DNA of 64,000 nt, taken from NCBI GenBank assembly GCA_965219935.1, contig CBDCOU010000003.1, forward strand, positions 4,712,001 through 4,776,000, given 5' to 3'. Origin of the DNA: Bin34 sp965219935 (GTDB lineage: Bacteria; Chloroflexota; Anaerolineae; Caldilineales; Caldilineaceae). A program made the translations under genes and the position numbers. The notes beneath the pieces were generated by a model. It was not told the DNA's origin, ran no database searches, and saw only the letters and a program-made list of their open reading frames with translations. Positions 1-10,723 of the stretch are shown here, in pieces (the first letter of the stretch is position 1; every line of letters starts with the position of its first letter).

Positions 1-175
1 CGATCTCCACCACGCGTTTCCGCCACCAGATCTTGGGACGGGCATCATCTTCGAAGCGCAGCACTTCGACCGATGTTGGTTCGCGGGGATATACCTTGTC
101 CAGCAGGATACGCGTGGCCCGATAGTCGCAGGCATCGAACCTGAAGTCGCGGATCAACATGGCTGTTTCGAGCAT
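1..175 (-). CDS. GNAT-family N-acetyltransferase, N-terminal fragment
   Basis: The reading frame starts at ATG 175 (a second in-frame ATG lies at 160) and runs off the left edge, so only about 58 residues are visible. After a short leader the protein reads MLIRDFRFDACDYRATRILL, followed by a stretch with YPREPTSVEVLRFED. This is the usual beginning of a GNAT domain: first strand, then a long helix. The same PxEPTxVEVLR pattern occurs near the start of the next gene (585-1559), so the two are paralogues in the same orientation. The acetyl-CoA binding motif lies outside the window, so the family call rests on this similarity. Substrate unknown. Confidence 0.6.
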   Translation of the reverse strand, partial: MLETAMLIRDFRFDACDYRATRILLDKVYPREPTSVEVLRFEDDARPKIWWRKRVVEI

Positions 176-584
176 TTCCGAATGTCATGGGACGGCAGCC
201 GGCGGATCCTATAGCAGACGGATATCCAAAAGCCCGATTTTGCCCTTGTCAGGACGGGATCGGCGCGCTCCGCGGCCGAGCGGCAGTAGTCACAGCCGGA
301 CTGACGGGCCGATTACCAGGGCTTGAATGCACCGGGAGGTTCCGGTTCGCTTACTTGGAGCGGTGGCCCGGACTGTAGGGATAGTTCGGATCGTGTTGAG
401 AAAGCGACTCCACGGGCCATAGTCTGTCGGTCATATATTCCGATCCCGGTTGGGGCGCCCTCATGGCTATTGGCCTCTCCCGGAAAGGCACAGGGCGTCT
501 ATTGGGAGTTCCGGCTGGTGTCGGTGCCGGAATGCCGGTATTGCCCAAATCAATGGAGACGGCTGCGAGCTGCTCCCGCGTGAT
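176..584. other. Intergenic stretch, nothing recognised
   Basis: About 400 bases lie between two minus-strand acetyltransferase genes. The open frames here are short and have no recognisable family signature. It presumably carries the promoter of the truncated gene at the left edge. No clear -10/-35 pair or terminator hairpin was seen. Confidence 0.4.
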
Positions 585-1559
585 TCAACCAGGACATTCG
601 CAGACCATCCCGATCCACGCAGGCCGCGGTTGGAAGCCCAGTTCCAGATTCAGGCGGTACATGGGATTGTTGGAGCCGTTGTCCGTCCGAATGTACTCAA
701 ATCCTTCGTTCAGTGCCCACTCGATCGCGTGCAGTTTGAGGGCTGTCGCCAATCCTTTCCGGCGCCAGCCCCTTTCAACCCCGGTAAAGCCGGTGTCAAG
801 CCCCCTAGGGGAGCCGGTTTCTTTGAGCAGGTTGGTAAATCCGATCCAGTCGCCGGTGGCTTGGTTCAGGGCCAACCAGCAAGCATCGGGGCTGAATCCG
901 GGGCTGTCCATTCTCTGTGCCAACCAGTGACGGAACTCCAGGGGACGGAACGACACCGCGGAAGGAAGATCCCGGTACAAGCGGTGTTCAAGACGCCAGA
1001 GTCGTTGCTGCCAGTCCGGATACCGTTCCATGGCTTCCCGCAGGCTGCAGATGGCTGCTCCGACCTGCGACGGAGCGGTGCGTTGGTGTTGCCAGTTCCC
1101 GGGTTTGAGCCTGCCAAGGGCGAGTTCGGACTTCTCAACCCGATCCTCCGGTTCAAATCCCCTCGCCGTTAGGAAGTCAAGCGCATCGGGCCGATCCTCC
1201 CTTGCTCCCGATTCAAGCCATCGGATGCGTTCCGTGATCATCGCCAGCGACAACAGGCGTTGCCAGATGCGGGTTCCGATGCCTTGCCTCCGCCAGTCCC
1301 GGTCCACCGATACGTATATCCGGTAGCGTCCGGGCTGTTCGAGCCACCACGCCCTGTGCAGGGAGCCGTACCCGATCATGCAGTTCCCCGACCACACCGC
1401 TTCTTCGCGTGCAAAGTAGAACGACTGTCGTTTCCGAGCCCGGTACCGCAGAACCTCTACAGTTGTGGGTTCGTCGGGGAAGTTGCGGTTCTCCAGGTGG
1501 ACCAGGGCTTCAAGTTCCGCTTCGGAGCCGCCCATTGCGGTTGTAGTCCAACAGTGCAC
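585..1559 (-). CDS. Tandem-domain GNAT N-acetyltransferase
   Basis: The protein is about 324 residues, long enough for two GNAT domains. The N-terminal domain carries the acetyl-CoA pyrophosphate-binding loop RRQGIGTRIW near residue 90. The C-terminal domain carries a second such loop, GWRRKGLATALK, near residue 265, followed by the typical NxxMYRLNLELGF ending. GNAT enzymes transfer an acetyl group from acetyl-CoA to an amine; the substrate cannot be told from sequence. The start is uncertain: the frame opens with GTG at 1559 and the first ATG is at 1535. Compared with the paralogue at the left edge, the first strand looks weak, so the extreme N-terminus may be eroded. Probably cytoplasmic. 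Confidence 0.8.
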   Translation of the reverse strand: MHCWTTTAMGGSEAELEALVHLENRNFPDEPTTVEVLRYRARKRQSFYFAREEAVWSGNCMIGYGSLHRAWWLEQPGRYRIYVSVDRDWRRQGIGTRIWQRLLSLAMITERIRWLESGAREDRPDALDFLTARGFEPEDRVEKSELALGRLKPGNWQHQRTAPSQVGAAICSLREAMERYPDWQQRLWRLEHRLYRDLPSAVSFRPLEFRHWLAQRMDSPGFSPDACWLALNQATGDWIGFTNLLKETGSPRGLDTGFTGVERGWRRKGLATALKLHAIEWALNEGFEYIRTDNGSNNPMYRLNLELGFQPRPAWIGMVCECPG

Positions 1560-1646
1560 AAGTAGTTTCCGAGTGGCTCAACGGGCCTATGCAACGTGCG
1601 TGAGAGCAGGCAGCCGAGCCGATGCCACAGTTGAATTTGACATAAT

Positions 1647-2708
1647 TCAGTCGGCTGTGACTTGCATCCGGTGAAGTTGCCTGCGGGCGAACAGGTGCAG
1701 CTTCAGGTAGTTCACAGTGGCGCCGATGGCCACACCGATGCCCAAGGGCAGAGTCTTCGTCAGAATTCGGTTGGCGGATTCCCGCAATGCGGCAGAGGCT
1801 CCAATCCTTACCAGGAAGCGGTCCAGGAACTTGGTGGCAACCGTCGCCGACTGGCGCAGTCTGACCAGCAATCTTTGGGCAAAGACCTCGCCGCCCTTGT
1901 TGATCCATTCGTAGTTCAGGAAGCCTTCGGACAGCAATTCGGCATCTGCCTCGGAGTAGGCCATGCCGTGCAGGTGCAGAAGTTCCACCTGCAAACACCA
2001 AACTTGATACCGGATCAGGTCCATTTCGGGCCATGTTGCAGCCATGCCCAAGACAAACTGGGCCGCGGTGCCGATGCCCGGTACCGTGCCGGGCAACGCG
2101 AACAATCCCCCAAGGGCTGTGCACAACCGGGCCCGATTGGTGATGGCTGTCTTGATCAAGTTGGACTGTGTAGCTCCGGCCTTGAGTTGTTCGTCCAGCG
2201 CGCGCCGGAGCCGTTCCCCTTCCTCCGCCCCGGCCATGGAAACTGGGTCGGCCTTGATGGGCATTCTCCCCAGTTGGGCTCTCAGGTAGCCAACTGCATC
2301 TTCCGTTCGTTCCAAGAGTCCGGCTAGCCAGTCCAGGATGCGGGTTGTCGGCGGTGGGACGTACGGATCCGAGGTGTTGTTGTCGGCGGGTTTGCCTCGG
2401 CCCAACCCGATCCGAAGGGTCGGCTTGGACCAGTTCGGCAATCTCGACGGCTTGGCGAGGCCGGCTTGAAGTTGGTCGCTGGGAACCGCCGGCACTACGG
2501 CATTGGTTGTGTGTTCCATGTGCCCATCACGGAGCGGGCGCGCGGCTTGATCCGTTGTCAAGTCCACCGCATCGAGACTTTCATTGGCTGCGGACTCCGA
2601 GTCCGCAGTACCACCAACTTTGTCTCCAGCCATCCGGTTGCTCATATCCAACCTGTCCAAAACCAAGTCGAGTGTGTTGCCGACAACCAAAACGGTTTGT
2701 TCCGGCAC
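1647..2708 (-). CDS. EcsC-family-like protein
   Basis: The protein is up to 353 residues if it starts at GTG 2708, or 332 from ATG 2645. The first 120 residues are low-complexity, polar and probably disordered. The rest resembles the EcsC family: a helix with RLRRALDEQLKAGATQSNLIKTAITNRARL, a glycine-rich hydrophobic segment (ALPGTVPGIGTAAQFVLGMA) and conserved acidic residues in a helix beginning PEMDLIRYQVWCLQVE. EcsC was named for a gene linked to an ABC exporter in Bacillus, but its biochemical role is unclear. No signal peptide. It is divergent from the Rpn-type gene at 3077 and stands alone. Confidence is moderate because the family is diverse. Confidence 0.6.
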   Translation of the reverse strand: MPEQTVLVVGNTLDLVLDRLDMSNRMAGDKVGGTADSESAANESLDAVDLTTDQAARPLRDGHMEHTTNAVVPAVPSDQLQAGLAKPSRLPNWSKPTLRIGLGRGKPADNNTSDPYVPPPTTRILDWLAGLLERTEDAVGYLRAQLGRMPIKADPVSMAGAEEGERLRRALDEQLKAGATQSNLIKTAITNRARLCTALGGLFALPGTVPGIGTAAQFVLGMAATWPEMDLIRYQVWCLQVELLHLHGMAYSEADAELLSEGFLNYEWINKGGEVFAQRLLVRLRQSATVATKFLDRFLVRIGASAALRESANRILTKTLPLGIGVAIGATVNYLKLHLFARRQLHRMQVTAD

Positions 2709-3076
2709 AAAACCCTATCACCCCTTACTGCACGTGTGACTTCGCCAATGTCCTTGAGACACGCCGCGCTCTTTTCGGCAACCCTGGAGGTTTCCGCACC
2801 ACAGCACAAGCCGCGGCCTCCTGCGTACTGGGAGGAACCTTGTCCACAATTGAAGCCCGACCATGGATACAGGTCGTGGATTGATGACGCACTGGAGGCG
2901 CTTGGGGCTGGGGGTATCGGGATGTCCAATTCACTCCGGCAATTTTGGCATTCATTGTTGTGCGAACGTATGATTGAAGTTTCAGGTCGCCAATCCAGGC
3001 ATCGAGTCCCTGGGATTGACCGGCCACCGCCCAACAGAACAGTCCCGGCCATCGGGAGCCGGGGAAGCCAACTTCA
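2709..3076. other. Divergent intergenic region
   Basis: This stretch of 368 bases separates the minus-strand EcsC-like gene from the plus-strand Rpn-type gene and should hold promoters for both. No convincing -35/-10 pair was found. Open frames within it are compositional shadows. Confidence 0.35.
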
Positions 3077-4114
3077 GTGAGGGCCACCGTGTCGCAGTCA
3101 TCGGAATTCGCACCGCCTCCCTTCTCCCACGACTTGACGGCCAAGTCCATCTTCGCCGAACCGGAGGCAGCCAGGGACTTGACTGCCTTCCTGGCGGCAC
3201 GCGAGTGTCCCGAACTGCAAGGCTGGACGCCCGTGCGCCTGGTGGCCGGGTCGGCCGTCACGGCCGACCCGGAACGTCATCCACCCCAGACCGAAGGACA
3301 CCGGGACCTGGTCTGGGAACTGGCGCGCGACGACGATGCGGACCGGATGCTGCTGCACTTGGAATTCCAGTCGCGGCGCGACGCCGACATGTCGGAGCGC
3401 ATGTTCCTGTACGCGCTGCGGATGAGTCCCAGCCTGCGCGAACTGGAGGTCTGCGGGGTGGTGGTCAACACCGGTGTCGACCGTTTCGGGACGTGGTGGC
3501 GGCCGGCGCAGACGGTAGCCGGCACCCATCGGTACGGCTTCCGGACGGGCGCACTACTGGAGATCCACGACCATGCGGTGCCGGGCTTGGAGGGCGGCCC
3601 ACACGCGCTGCCGGTGGACAACCTGGCCTCGGGCTTCGTGGCATTGGCGCGGGTGCAGGCGGAGATGGTGCGGGGGCGGCGAGCGGCGGCGGCCCTGGTG
3701 CTGCCGGTGCTGCAGGATCTGATCCTGCCGCGGGCGTTGGGGACCGCGCCGTCGCTGCGTCGGGCTCTGGGAGCTTGGTTCAAGACCTGTTTCGACGGGC
3801 TTTTGGCGGATCAACCCGACCTGCGCGCGGCGTTGCGTAGAATCACCTACATTGAGGAGGCGGAGAAAGTCATGTACACATTCGGGCAATACGTGGAAGA
3901 CGAGAAGAAGGATGCCGAGGCCCGGGGCAAGAAGGAGGTCCTGCTTGCGTTCATCCGGCAGGTGTGGGGCGAGGCGGAGGCGGACCAGTGTGCGAGGGAA
4001 CTGGATGCGGCTGAACTCGACGATCTGCCCAACATCTCGGACCTGCTGGCGGATCAGGCAGCCGGCCGTCGCCCGCGCCTGGGTACCAATGGCCGCACCG
4101 GCTCCGCGGCTTGA
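3077..4114 (+). CDS. Rpn/YhgA-type PD-(D/E)XK nuclease (recombination-promoting nuclease-like)
   Basis: The protein is 345 residues from GTG 3077; another GTG lies at 3089, so the start is uncertain. The N-terminal half shows the Rpn pattern. It opens with HDLTAKSIFAEPEAARDLTAFL, then has LVWELARDDDADRMLLHLEFQSRRDADMSERM, where the acidic residues and the ExQ signature correspond to the PD-(D/E)XK core. A helical C-terminal tail with KKDAEARGKKEVLLAFIRQVW is also usual. Rpn proteins are DNA nucleases that promote RecA-independent recombination in E. coli and are often annotated as transposases. The gene is not within a recognisable mobile element here. It is convergent with the TauE/SafE gene and no operon partner is visible. 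Confidence 0.75.
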   Translation: MRATVSQSSEFAPPPFSHDLTAKSIFAEPEAARDLTAFLAARECPELQGWTPVRLVAGSAVTADPERHPPQTEGHRDLVWELARDDDADRMLLHLEFQSRRDADMSERMFLYALRMSPSLRELEVCGVVVNTGVDRFGTWWRPAQTVAGTHRYGFRTGALLEIHDHAVPGLEGGPHALPVDNLASGFVALARVQAEMVRGRRAAAALVLPVLQDLILPRALGTAPSLRRALGAWFKTCFDGLLADQPDLRAALRRITYIEEAEKVMYTFGQYVEDEKKDAEARGKKEVLLAFIRQVWGEAEADQCARELDAAELDDLPNISDLLADQAAGRRPRLGTNGRTGSAA

Positions 4115-4466
4115 GCTGCACGGCCACTCCCAACCGGACAGCATCGGACTTGCCAACCCGCGCGGGTTCCATCTGGCCTCCGATGCCTCCGGGCAAACCC
4201 GCTTGACATAAGGTCGTAAGCCAACCTGTCCGCGCGAGACGTTCGGGCGGAACGAGCCCGGGGATTCGGACGAGCTGGGAGGCAGTGATCCTCTTGGCTT
4301 CTGGACGGAGATATCGTTGAGGAGCCGCGACTATCAGAGGCTGCGGCTACCGGGCTGTTCGGACACCGGACCTGCGCTCGACACATTGAGTTGGAAGGTC
4401 ATCGATTCGACCTGTACTGCCAGGTTCCCGTCTCATTGGGATGGCGACGGAAAGTCGACAAAACCC
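4115..4466. other. Convergent intergenic stretch
   Basis: About 350 bases lie between the 3' ends of the Rpn-type gene (plus) and the TauE/SafE gene (minus). No hairpin followed by a T-run was found, so transcription probably ends here by another mechanism. No gene recognised. Confidence 0.35.
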
Positions 4467-5267
4467 TCAAACCAAGGTTTGCAACAGCCAGTCCTGCAGG
4501 CCGCTGAACCGCACGATGGAGTAGCAGATCACCACGATCAGAAGCCAGCGCATCCAGACCTTTGCCATGTCGCTTCCGGTCATGAAACGGGCCGCCAGCC
4601 AGGCGCCGATGCTCTGGCCCACTGCCAGGATCAGACCGAGATACCACCACAGGCGCACGCCTTGAGCCATGAATACGGCCATGGCGGCCAGGGTGAACAC
4701 TAGGACGGCCACCAGTTTGAGGATGTTGCCCTTGATCATCGTCGAGCCGGCGACCAGTACCATGCCGGACAGGATGAACAATCCCACTCCCGCCTGAATG
4801 AACCCGCCATAGGCTCCAATCAACGTGAACAGGAGCAGTTGGGGCAGCGACGGCCGGTCACCGGTTACGGGCTCGGGTTGTTCCCTTAACCACTTCTCCG
4901 GTTTCCACAGGATGGTGGCCAGCACCACGGTAAGGATGACCACAATCACCCATTCGGTAACCTGCGGCGACAGTTCGGCGGCAATGGCGGCTCCACCGAC
5001 GGAACCCACGACCATGGCACCGGTCAGCCACCAGTCGCGGCCATCCATGTCCAGCGCCTTGCGGCTGCGCAGCGTGATCACCGCCGCGGTGTTCTGAAAC
5101 GCCACGCCGATGCGGTTGGTGGCGTTGGCTTCGTGGGCCGGCACGCCCAGAAAGACCAGCATTGGCAAGGTGATGGTGGACCCCGAGCCGGCCAGCGTAT
5201 TGATGATGCCGGCCAAAATGCCGGCAACGATGGCCAAACCGGCCTTGAGCAGGGAAAGATCCTCCAT
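4467..5267 (-). CDS. TauE/SafE family sulfite/organosulfonate exporter
   Basis: The protein is 266 residues, the normal size for the TauE/SafE (DUF81) family, with about eight hydrophobic segments in two related halves. The first half carries GILAGIINTLAGSGSTITLP followed by GVPAHEANATNRIG. The second half repeats the pattern with GAYGGFIQAGVGLFIL and then STMIKGNILKLVAV. Family members are inner-membrane carriers for sulfite, sulfoacetate or other small anions. The gene is the last of three in a row on the minus strand (7707 to 4467), 54 bases after the aminotransferase before it. That context hints at export of a product of amino-acid transamination, but this is inference. Confidence 0.85.
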   Translation of the reverse strand: MEDLSLLKAGLAIVAGILAGIINTLAGSGSTITLPMLVFLGVPAHEANATNRIGVAFQNTAAVITLRSRKALDMDGRDWWLTGAMVVGSVGGAAIAAELSPQVTEWVIVVILTVVLATILWKPEKWLREQPEPVTGDRPSLPQLLLFTLIGAYGGFIQAGVGLFILSGMVLVAGSTMIKGNILKLVAVLVFTLAAMAVFMAQGVRLWWYLGLILAVGQSIGAWLAARFMTGSDMAKVWMRWLLIVVICYSIVRFSGLQDWLLQTLV

Positions 5268-5321
5268 CGGTGTGTGCCGCGTCCGGGTGCCGTTCAGGTC
5301 GGCAGCAATTCCGCGGGCAGG

Positions 5322-6491
<1,170 letters not shown>

Positions 6492-6510
6492 GTTGGTCAA
6501 CCGAGTTGGG

Positions 6511-7707
6511 TTAGTTCAGGGTGGCAACGTAGGCCTGGCAAAAATGCTCGATGGTGGCCGCGGTCAGTCCGGCCACGTTGATGCGGCCCGTGGACATGAA
6601 GTAGATGCTTTGGTCCTCCCGCATGCGGGCGTTGGCTTCCGCGTCGATGCCGGTCAGGGAAAAGAGTCCGTACTGGCGCGTGATGAACGAAAAGTCCCGA
6701 TCGGCCCCGTGCTGGTGCATGGACTCGGCCAACAGGCTGCGCATTTCGTTGATGCGGTCGCGCATGACGGCGAGTTCGACCGTCCAGGCCGCGCGCAACT
6801 CCCGGTCCGCCAGGATACTCGACACGATCCGGGCGCCGTGGGCAGGAGGGCTGGACCACAGGGACCGGGCATGCACCTTCAACTGGCTCAGCATGGCGTC
6901 GGATGCCGGACCGAAGCCGAAGGCGGTCAAGGCCCCCGTTCGTTCGTTGTACAGGCCGAAGTTCTTGGAGTAGGAACTGGCGATCAGGGTTGGCAGGTCG
7001 GCATCGGCCAGCACGCGCACCCCGGCCGCATCAAGGTCCAGGCCCCTGCCGAATCCCTGGTAGGCCAAATCCACCAATACCTGGAAGCCGTGTTCCCGGG
7101 ACAATCCGGCCAGGCGTTGCCAGTCGTCCGGCTCCAGGTCCAGGCCGGTTGGGTTGTGGCAGCACCCGTGCACCAACACCACGTCGCCTGCCGGAACCGC
7201 GGCCCATGCCGCGAACATCTTCTCCCGCAGGATAGAGTGGGTTTCGGCATCGAGGTACGGATACGTGAGCACTGTCAAGCCGGCCTGCTGCGCAATCTGC
7301 GCGTGGTTGGTCCAGGTCGGATCGCTCAGCCACACCGTGGTGTCCGGCCTGTTCTTGGCCACCAGTTCGCAGGCCAGGCGCAGGGCTCCCGTTCCTCCCG
7401 GGGTGTGCAGTGTGATGCTGTCCGGAGCGGCCACCAAGGCATGATCCGCCCCCACCAGGAGGCTGCGCACTGCTTCGCCGAAGTCGGGGGTGCCGTCGAT
7501 CGGCAGATAGTTCTTGGTGTCCTCGTCCGCCAGGATGCGCTGCTCGGCGGTTTTGACCGTGTCCAGCACCGGAATGTGGCCGGCGGCATCCTTGTAGACC
7601 CCCACGCCCAAGTTCAGCTTCTGCGGATTCGGGTCCGCGTTGCACGCTGTGGTGAGGTTGTAGATCGGATCGGGCGGGGCTGCCTGGATGCCGGTGAAGA
7701 TATGCAT
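6511..7707 (-). CDS. Aspartate/aromatic aminotransferase (AspC/TyrB type)
   Basis: The protein is 398 residues and of the AspC/TyrB subgroup, different from its neighbour. It begins like that subgroup, with PDPIYNLTTACNADPNPQKL followed by LGVGVYKDAAG. Other landmarks are GCCHNPTGLDLEPDDW, the PLP Asp region FQVLVDLAYQGFGRG, the PLP lysine in SSYSKNFGLYNERTGAL and a C-terminal arginine in GRINVAGLT. Enzymes of this type use aspartate, aromatic amino acids and sometimes cysteine sulfinate or cysteate with 2-oxoglutarate. It is the first gene of the minus-strand group with the second aminotransferase and the TauE/SafE exporter. Confidence 0.88.
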   Translation of the reverse strand: MHIFTGIQAAPPDPIYNLTTACNADPNPQKLNLGVGVYKDAAGHIPVLDTVKTAEQRILADEDTKNYLPIDGTPDFGEAVRSLLVGADHALVAAPDSITLHTPGGTGALRLACELVAKNRPDTTVWLSDPTWTNHAQIAQQAGLTVLTYPYLDAETHSILREKMFAAWAAVPAGDVVLVHGCCHNPTGLDLEPDDWQRLAGLSREHGFQVLVDLAYQGFGRGLDLDAAGVRVLADADLPTLIASSYSKNFGLYNERTGALTAFGFGPASDAMLSQLKVHARSLWSSPPAHGARIVSSILADRELRAAWTVELAVMRDRINEMRSLLAESMHQHGADRDFSFITRQYGLFSLTGIDAEANARMREDQSIYFMSTGRINVAGLTAATIEHFCQAYVATLN

Positions 7708-8436
7708 GAGGCTGTGCGATGTGCCAATGGGTCAGGGGATCAATATGGAGATCGGGTGCGTGGAAGCCGGGCAAAGGAGGGAGTACAAAGTCCTGAAGTC
7801 TGACACAACACTCCTCAGGGTACATCCATCGGGGGGATGGCACGGTTTCGGATTGTGGTTGTCCCGGGCACGGTCAAGACAGGAAGAGCGGGTTTGCGGA
7901 CGGTGTGCCAAACGCTCCCATCATTCCGGATCCTGCTCCATCCTACTCCCGTCATACATGGAAATCGAAGTTGCCAATGTTGGCACGGTCGGTTCCGGCA
8001 GGATGCATCGGCTGCCGATCCATGCGTACCGGCGCGTTTCAAATGGGGTACAGGCTGTCTCAAAGTGTGAGCAGTGCCCCATCGATTGCCGGGCAAGCCT
8101 GTGGGGACGAGGACCCGTTCGTAGGTTTGAGCCGGTTCCAGCCCACGTTGAAGGCTGGTTGGCAGGGATGCGCATACCCGCCGGTGGACGGCCCGTTGTC
8201 GCGTTCGCACGCCACTTTCGGAATTCACGGCCGGATCAGGCCATGCGAGGGGGGCGGCAACCATTCGGTTAGGAGGTTGTGGAAACGGGCGCGGTTCAGG
8301 CTCAGGAGGAGATCCTGTTCAACGGACATCCAGGCCGCCGCGCCATGCCGCGACCAGCGTTTGCTGTCAGGTGTCCGGTCACGTGTTGGGCGTGGCGGCG
8401 GATCGTGGGTGGTCGGTCAGGGTCGCGCAGGGATAC
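7708..8436. other. 730-base non-coding stretch
   Basis: The stretch lies upstream of the aminotransferase group and beyond the 3' end of the Uma2 gene. Several frames stay open for 60-190 codons, but none shows a recognisable family, good initiation context or coding-like composition. It may hold an eroded gene. The promoter of the aminotransferase group should be near 7710-7800, but no clear consensus was seen. Confidence 0.35.
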
Positions 8437-9633
8437 CTACAACAGGGAACGCCATTCATCCGGTGCCCGCAACGCGTTCCTAATGCGCCGCAAATGGTCT
8501 GCCGGGGGGCCGTCCCTGCGCCAGGCGGTTTCAATTTGGTCAAGTTGTGCCGACTCGAGTTCATCTCTCAGAAACTCGTGCAGCGTGGCAACCGCCATGT
8601 CCGTTCTTTCCAGAGTCCGGCCCCGTGCTTCGCCTCGGGCCTCACCGATGGCTTCGCCTTCCTGCCGGCCTTTCTGCCGACCTTCCTGCCGGCTTTCCTG
8701 ACTAATGCGGTCCCGTTCGTCCTGTGCGTCGGTCTCGGTGTCGCGCCAGCGGCCCTGGACTGCGTCCCACCACTGGAACCGCGGCGCGTAGGCCCCCGCG
8801 ATCAGCCGGATGTGCCTGTCGCACTCCGCGCTCCAAAAGGCCGGTACGTCCGCTCCGTGTCCGTCCTCCATCTCCCCATCGGCCGGTACCGGTGCATAGC
8901 CTCCCGTCTCCGTCAACCGGAACACCTGCAGCTCCACGGGCGAACTTGGATTGCGGATGCCGCCCACGTCGCAGATCCAGTACTCGGCCACGCCCAGCAG
9001 CGCGTACAGCCGCATCTTGACCCCGTAGTCCCGTGCCACGGAGGAGGCCGACAGGATTTCGACTACCAGTTCCGGCGGCGGCGCGCCCTCGTGCACGCGC
9101 AGGGCGCAGTCCGGACGGTTCCGATGCTCGCCTTCCGGTAACTCGTAGGTCGGCGGAAACACCATCAGATCCGGTTTCACGTAGCTGCTGCGGTTGCCTC
9201 GTTGGGTCCGGAGCTTCAGGCGTTCCGCGACGGAGCCGGGAAAATAGGTGCGCCCTTGGGACTCCGCGCGGTTGCCGAGCAGCTTGCGGAGGAGGGTCAG
9301 CATGGTCCCCTCGAGCATCGTTCGGCGGTCGTCGATGGGTTCCAAAACGCCGTCCTCGTCGTATTCCGCGAACTCGATGCCATCGCCGGCGTGGTCCGGA
9401 TCGGTGGTCCAGTCGTCCTCGTACTCGTGACCGGGGTCGTACCCGTAGTCCGGGTCGAAATAGACCAGGCGCTCGAGGTCGGCGCGCCAGGCCTGCGGGT
9501 GGGCCCGCCGCCAGGCGGCCCGTTCCGCGCGCGCCTCCCGCGTCATGTACGGCTCGGCATCGCGGGGCAGTGCCCGCACGTGTCCGTTGGACGCGGCCTG
9601 CGTCCGTTCCAGTTCCCGAACCGCCGTGGCCAT
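8437..9633 (-). CDS. Uma2 (DUF820) family endonuclease-like protein with N- and C-terminal extensions
   Basis: The protein is 398 residues from ATG 9633. Core PD-(D/E)XK residues of the Uma2/DUF820 family are visible: VKPDLMVFPP (Asp), PPELVVEILSASSVARDYG (Glu) and KMRLYALLGVAEYWI (Lys). Before the core is an acidic, tyrosine-rich stretch with DPDYGYDPGHEYEDDWTTDP that also occurs in the Uma2 protein at 26883. After the core are the segment RFQWWDAVQGRWRDTETDAQ and a polar repeat rich in RQEG/RQKG/GEARGEAR, likely a helix. DUF820 proteins are abundant in Cyanobacteria and Chloroflexota; their role is not established. An upstream extension of the frame to 9870 lacks family similarity, so ATG 9633 is preferred. 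Confidence 0.8.
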   Translation of the reverse strand: MATAVRELERTQAASNGHVRALPRDAEPYMTREARAERAAWRRAHPQAWRADLERLVYFDPDYGYDPGHEYEDDWTTDPDHAGDGIEFAEYDEDGVLEPIDDRRTMLEGTMLTLLRKLLGNRAESQGRTYFPGSVAERLKLRTQRGNRSSYVKPDLMVFPPTYELPEGEHRNRPDCALRVHEGAPPPELVVEILSASSVARDYGVKMRLYALLGVAEYWICDVGGIRNPSSPVELQVFRLTETGGYAPVPADGEMEDGHGADVPAFWSAECDRHIRLIAGAYAPRFQWWDAVQGRWRDTETDAQDERDRISQESRQEGRQKGRQEGEAIGEARGEARGRTLERTDMAVATLHEFLRDELESAQLDQIETAWRRDGPPADHLRRIRNALRAPDEWRSLL

Positions 9634-9793
9634 GCTCTGGCTCCTGTTTGTGTCGCAACTCCATTCTACCCGGCTACCTGCCTGTCGCCGGGGACGGTTC
9701 TCCAGCAGACACCAACGCGGTTTCGGGGCAGTCGCAACTGCAGCGCAATTCCATTCCCGTTTGCCAAAGGCTCCCCGACAAGCTTGGGCAAGT

Positions 9794-10441
9794 TCAATAC
9801 ATGTGGGACTGGACCGAGGCACTGACCAGGCGCCGGATATCGAAGATGGCCTCTCCGACTTCATGACCAATCAGGTCCAAATTGCCTACAACGGCGATGC
9901 GTTCGGCCACGTGATGCAGTTCACGGGCGGAGAGCAATTCCTTGAAGATGTCGCAGGCATCCGCCAGACCGATCAGCATCGCGTCGCGCGGGTCGGGGAT
10001 TTCATCGGAAAAGAGCACGCGCAGGATGCGCATCTTCACTTCGCGTTCAACCTTGCCGTCGATTATGGGGTAGCGGCGGGCCCGGAAGACCCACAGGAAG
10101 CGGCCCTCCGACTGTTCCAGGATGCCGTGATCCACCAGCCGGGCGAGTGCCCTTTCCCGGATGGATTGGGCATTCTGCGCAATGTGGTCCAGCCAGAAGC
10201 GGGTGTCGTGCGGATCCCCGGCCGCGATTTCGGCTAGCGTAGGATCCAGGATGGTGTCTCCCACCGGCGTGGAGTCGACCAGGATGAGACGTTGGGGATC
10301 CGTATCGATGCGGTTCTCAAGTGCCAGATCCATCAACACGCCACCAGCAATGGCATAGTCCAGCACCCAACTGGGAACGTGAGCCGTACGCCCATCGTCG
10401 TGGATCAGGAGCAGGAGGATTTCCTCAACGAACCGCAACAT
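9794..10441 (-). CDS. GPP34 (Golgi phosphoprotein 3-like) domain protein
   Basis: The protein is 215 residues from ATG 10441, which is preceded by an AAGGA-type ribosome site. The sequence follows the GPP34 pattern. It starts LRFVEEILLLLIHDDGR, then VLDYAIAGGVLMDLALENRI (the conserved A-GG-LMDL-L motif), a short TILDPTL-type segment, ERALARLVDHGILEQSEGRFLWVF, and a helical C-terminal part with DPRDAMLIGLADACDIFKELL. In eukaryotes GOLPH3/Vps74 binds PI4P and glycosyltransferase tails. Bacterial and actinobacterial copies exist, but their function is unknown. It lies divergently from the amidohydrolase at 10724, sharing a 280-base region. Confidence 0.8.
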   Translation of the reverse strand: MLRFVEEILLLLIHDDGRTAHVPSWVLDYAIAGGVLMDLALENRIDTDPQRLILVDSTPVGDTILDPTLAEIAAGDPHDTRFWLDHIAQNAQSIRERALARLVDHGILEQSEGRFLWVFRARRYPIIDGKVEREVKMRILRVLFSDEIPDPRDAMLIGLADACDIFKELLSARELHHVAERIAVVGNLDLIGHEVGEAIFDIRRLVSASVQSHMY

Positions 10442-10723
10442 GATTTCCGTCCTTGTCCCGTTTAGGTTTTCCAATGCCGCAGGAACGATCGGTACGGGCT
10501 AGGGGCCCCTGAACGGACCGCGGAATGCACCGGCCACCGGCCAGTCTGTCGGTTCCGTGAGTCTAGCATTGGCGAGCGTGGAGGGCATGTCCTTCCGTTC
10601 GGTACTGTGACGGCCGGTGTCGGGTCGGCAGGCTGGTTTCCGGGAAGTCGTATCCGGGTACCTATGGTTATTGGCTTATGCCTTGATGCACATCCGAGGC
10701 GGTCCATTGGAGGAAATCTACGC

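Noticed and set aside
1150..1175. tRNA T-arm-like GGTTCAAATCC
   Set aside because: It lies within the acetyltransferase coding sequence, and no cloverleaf forms around it.
2974..3840. Plus-strand 288-codon frame overlapping the Rpn-type gene
   Set aside because: The other frame encodes recognisable Rpn motifs. This one is Gly/Arg/Ala-rich without a family.
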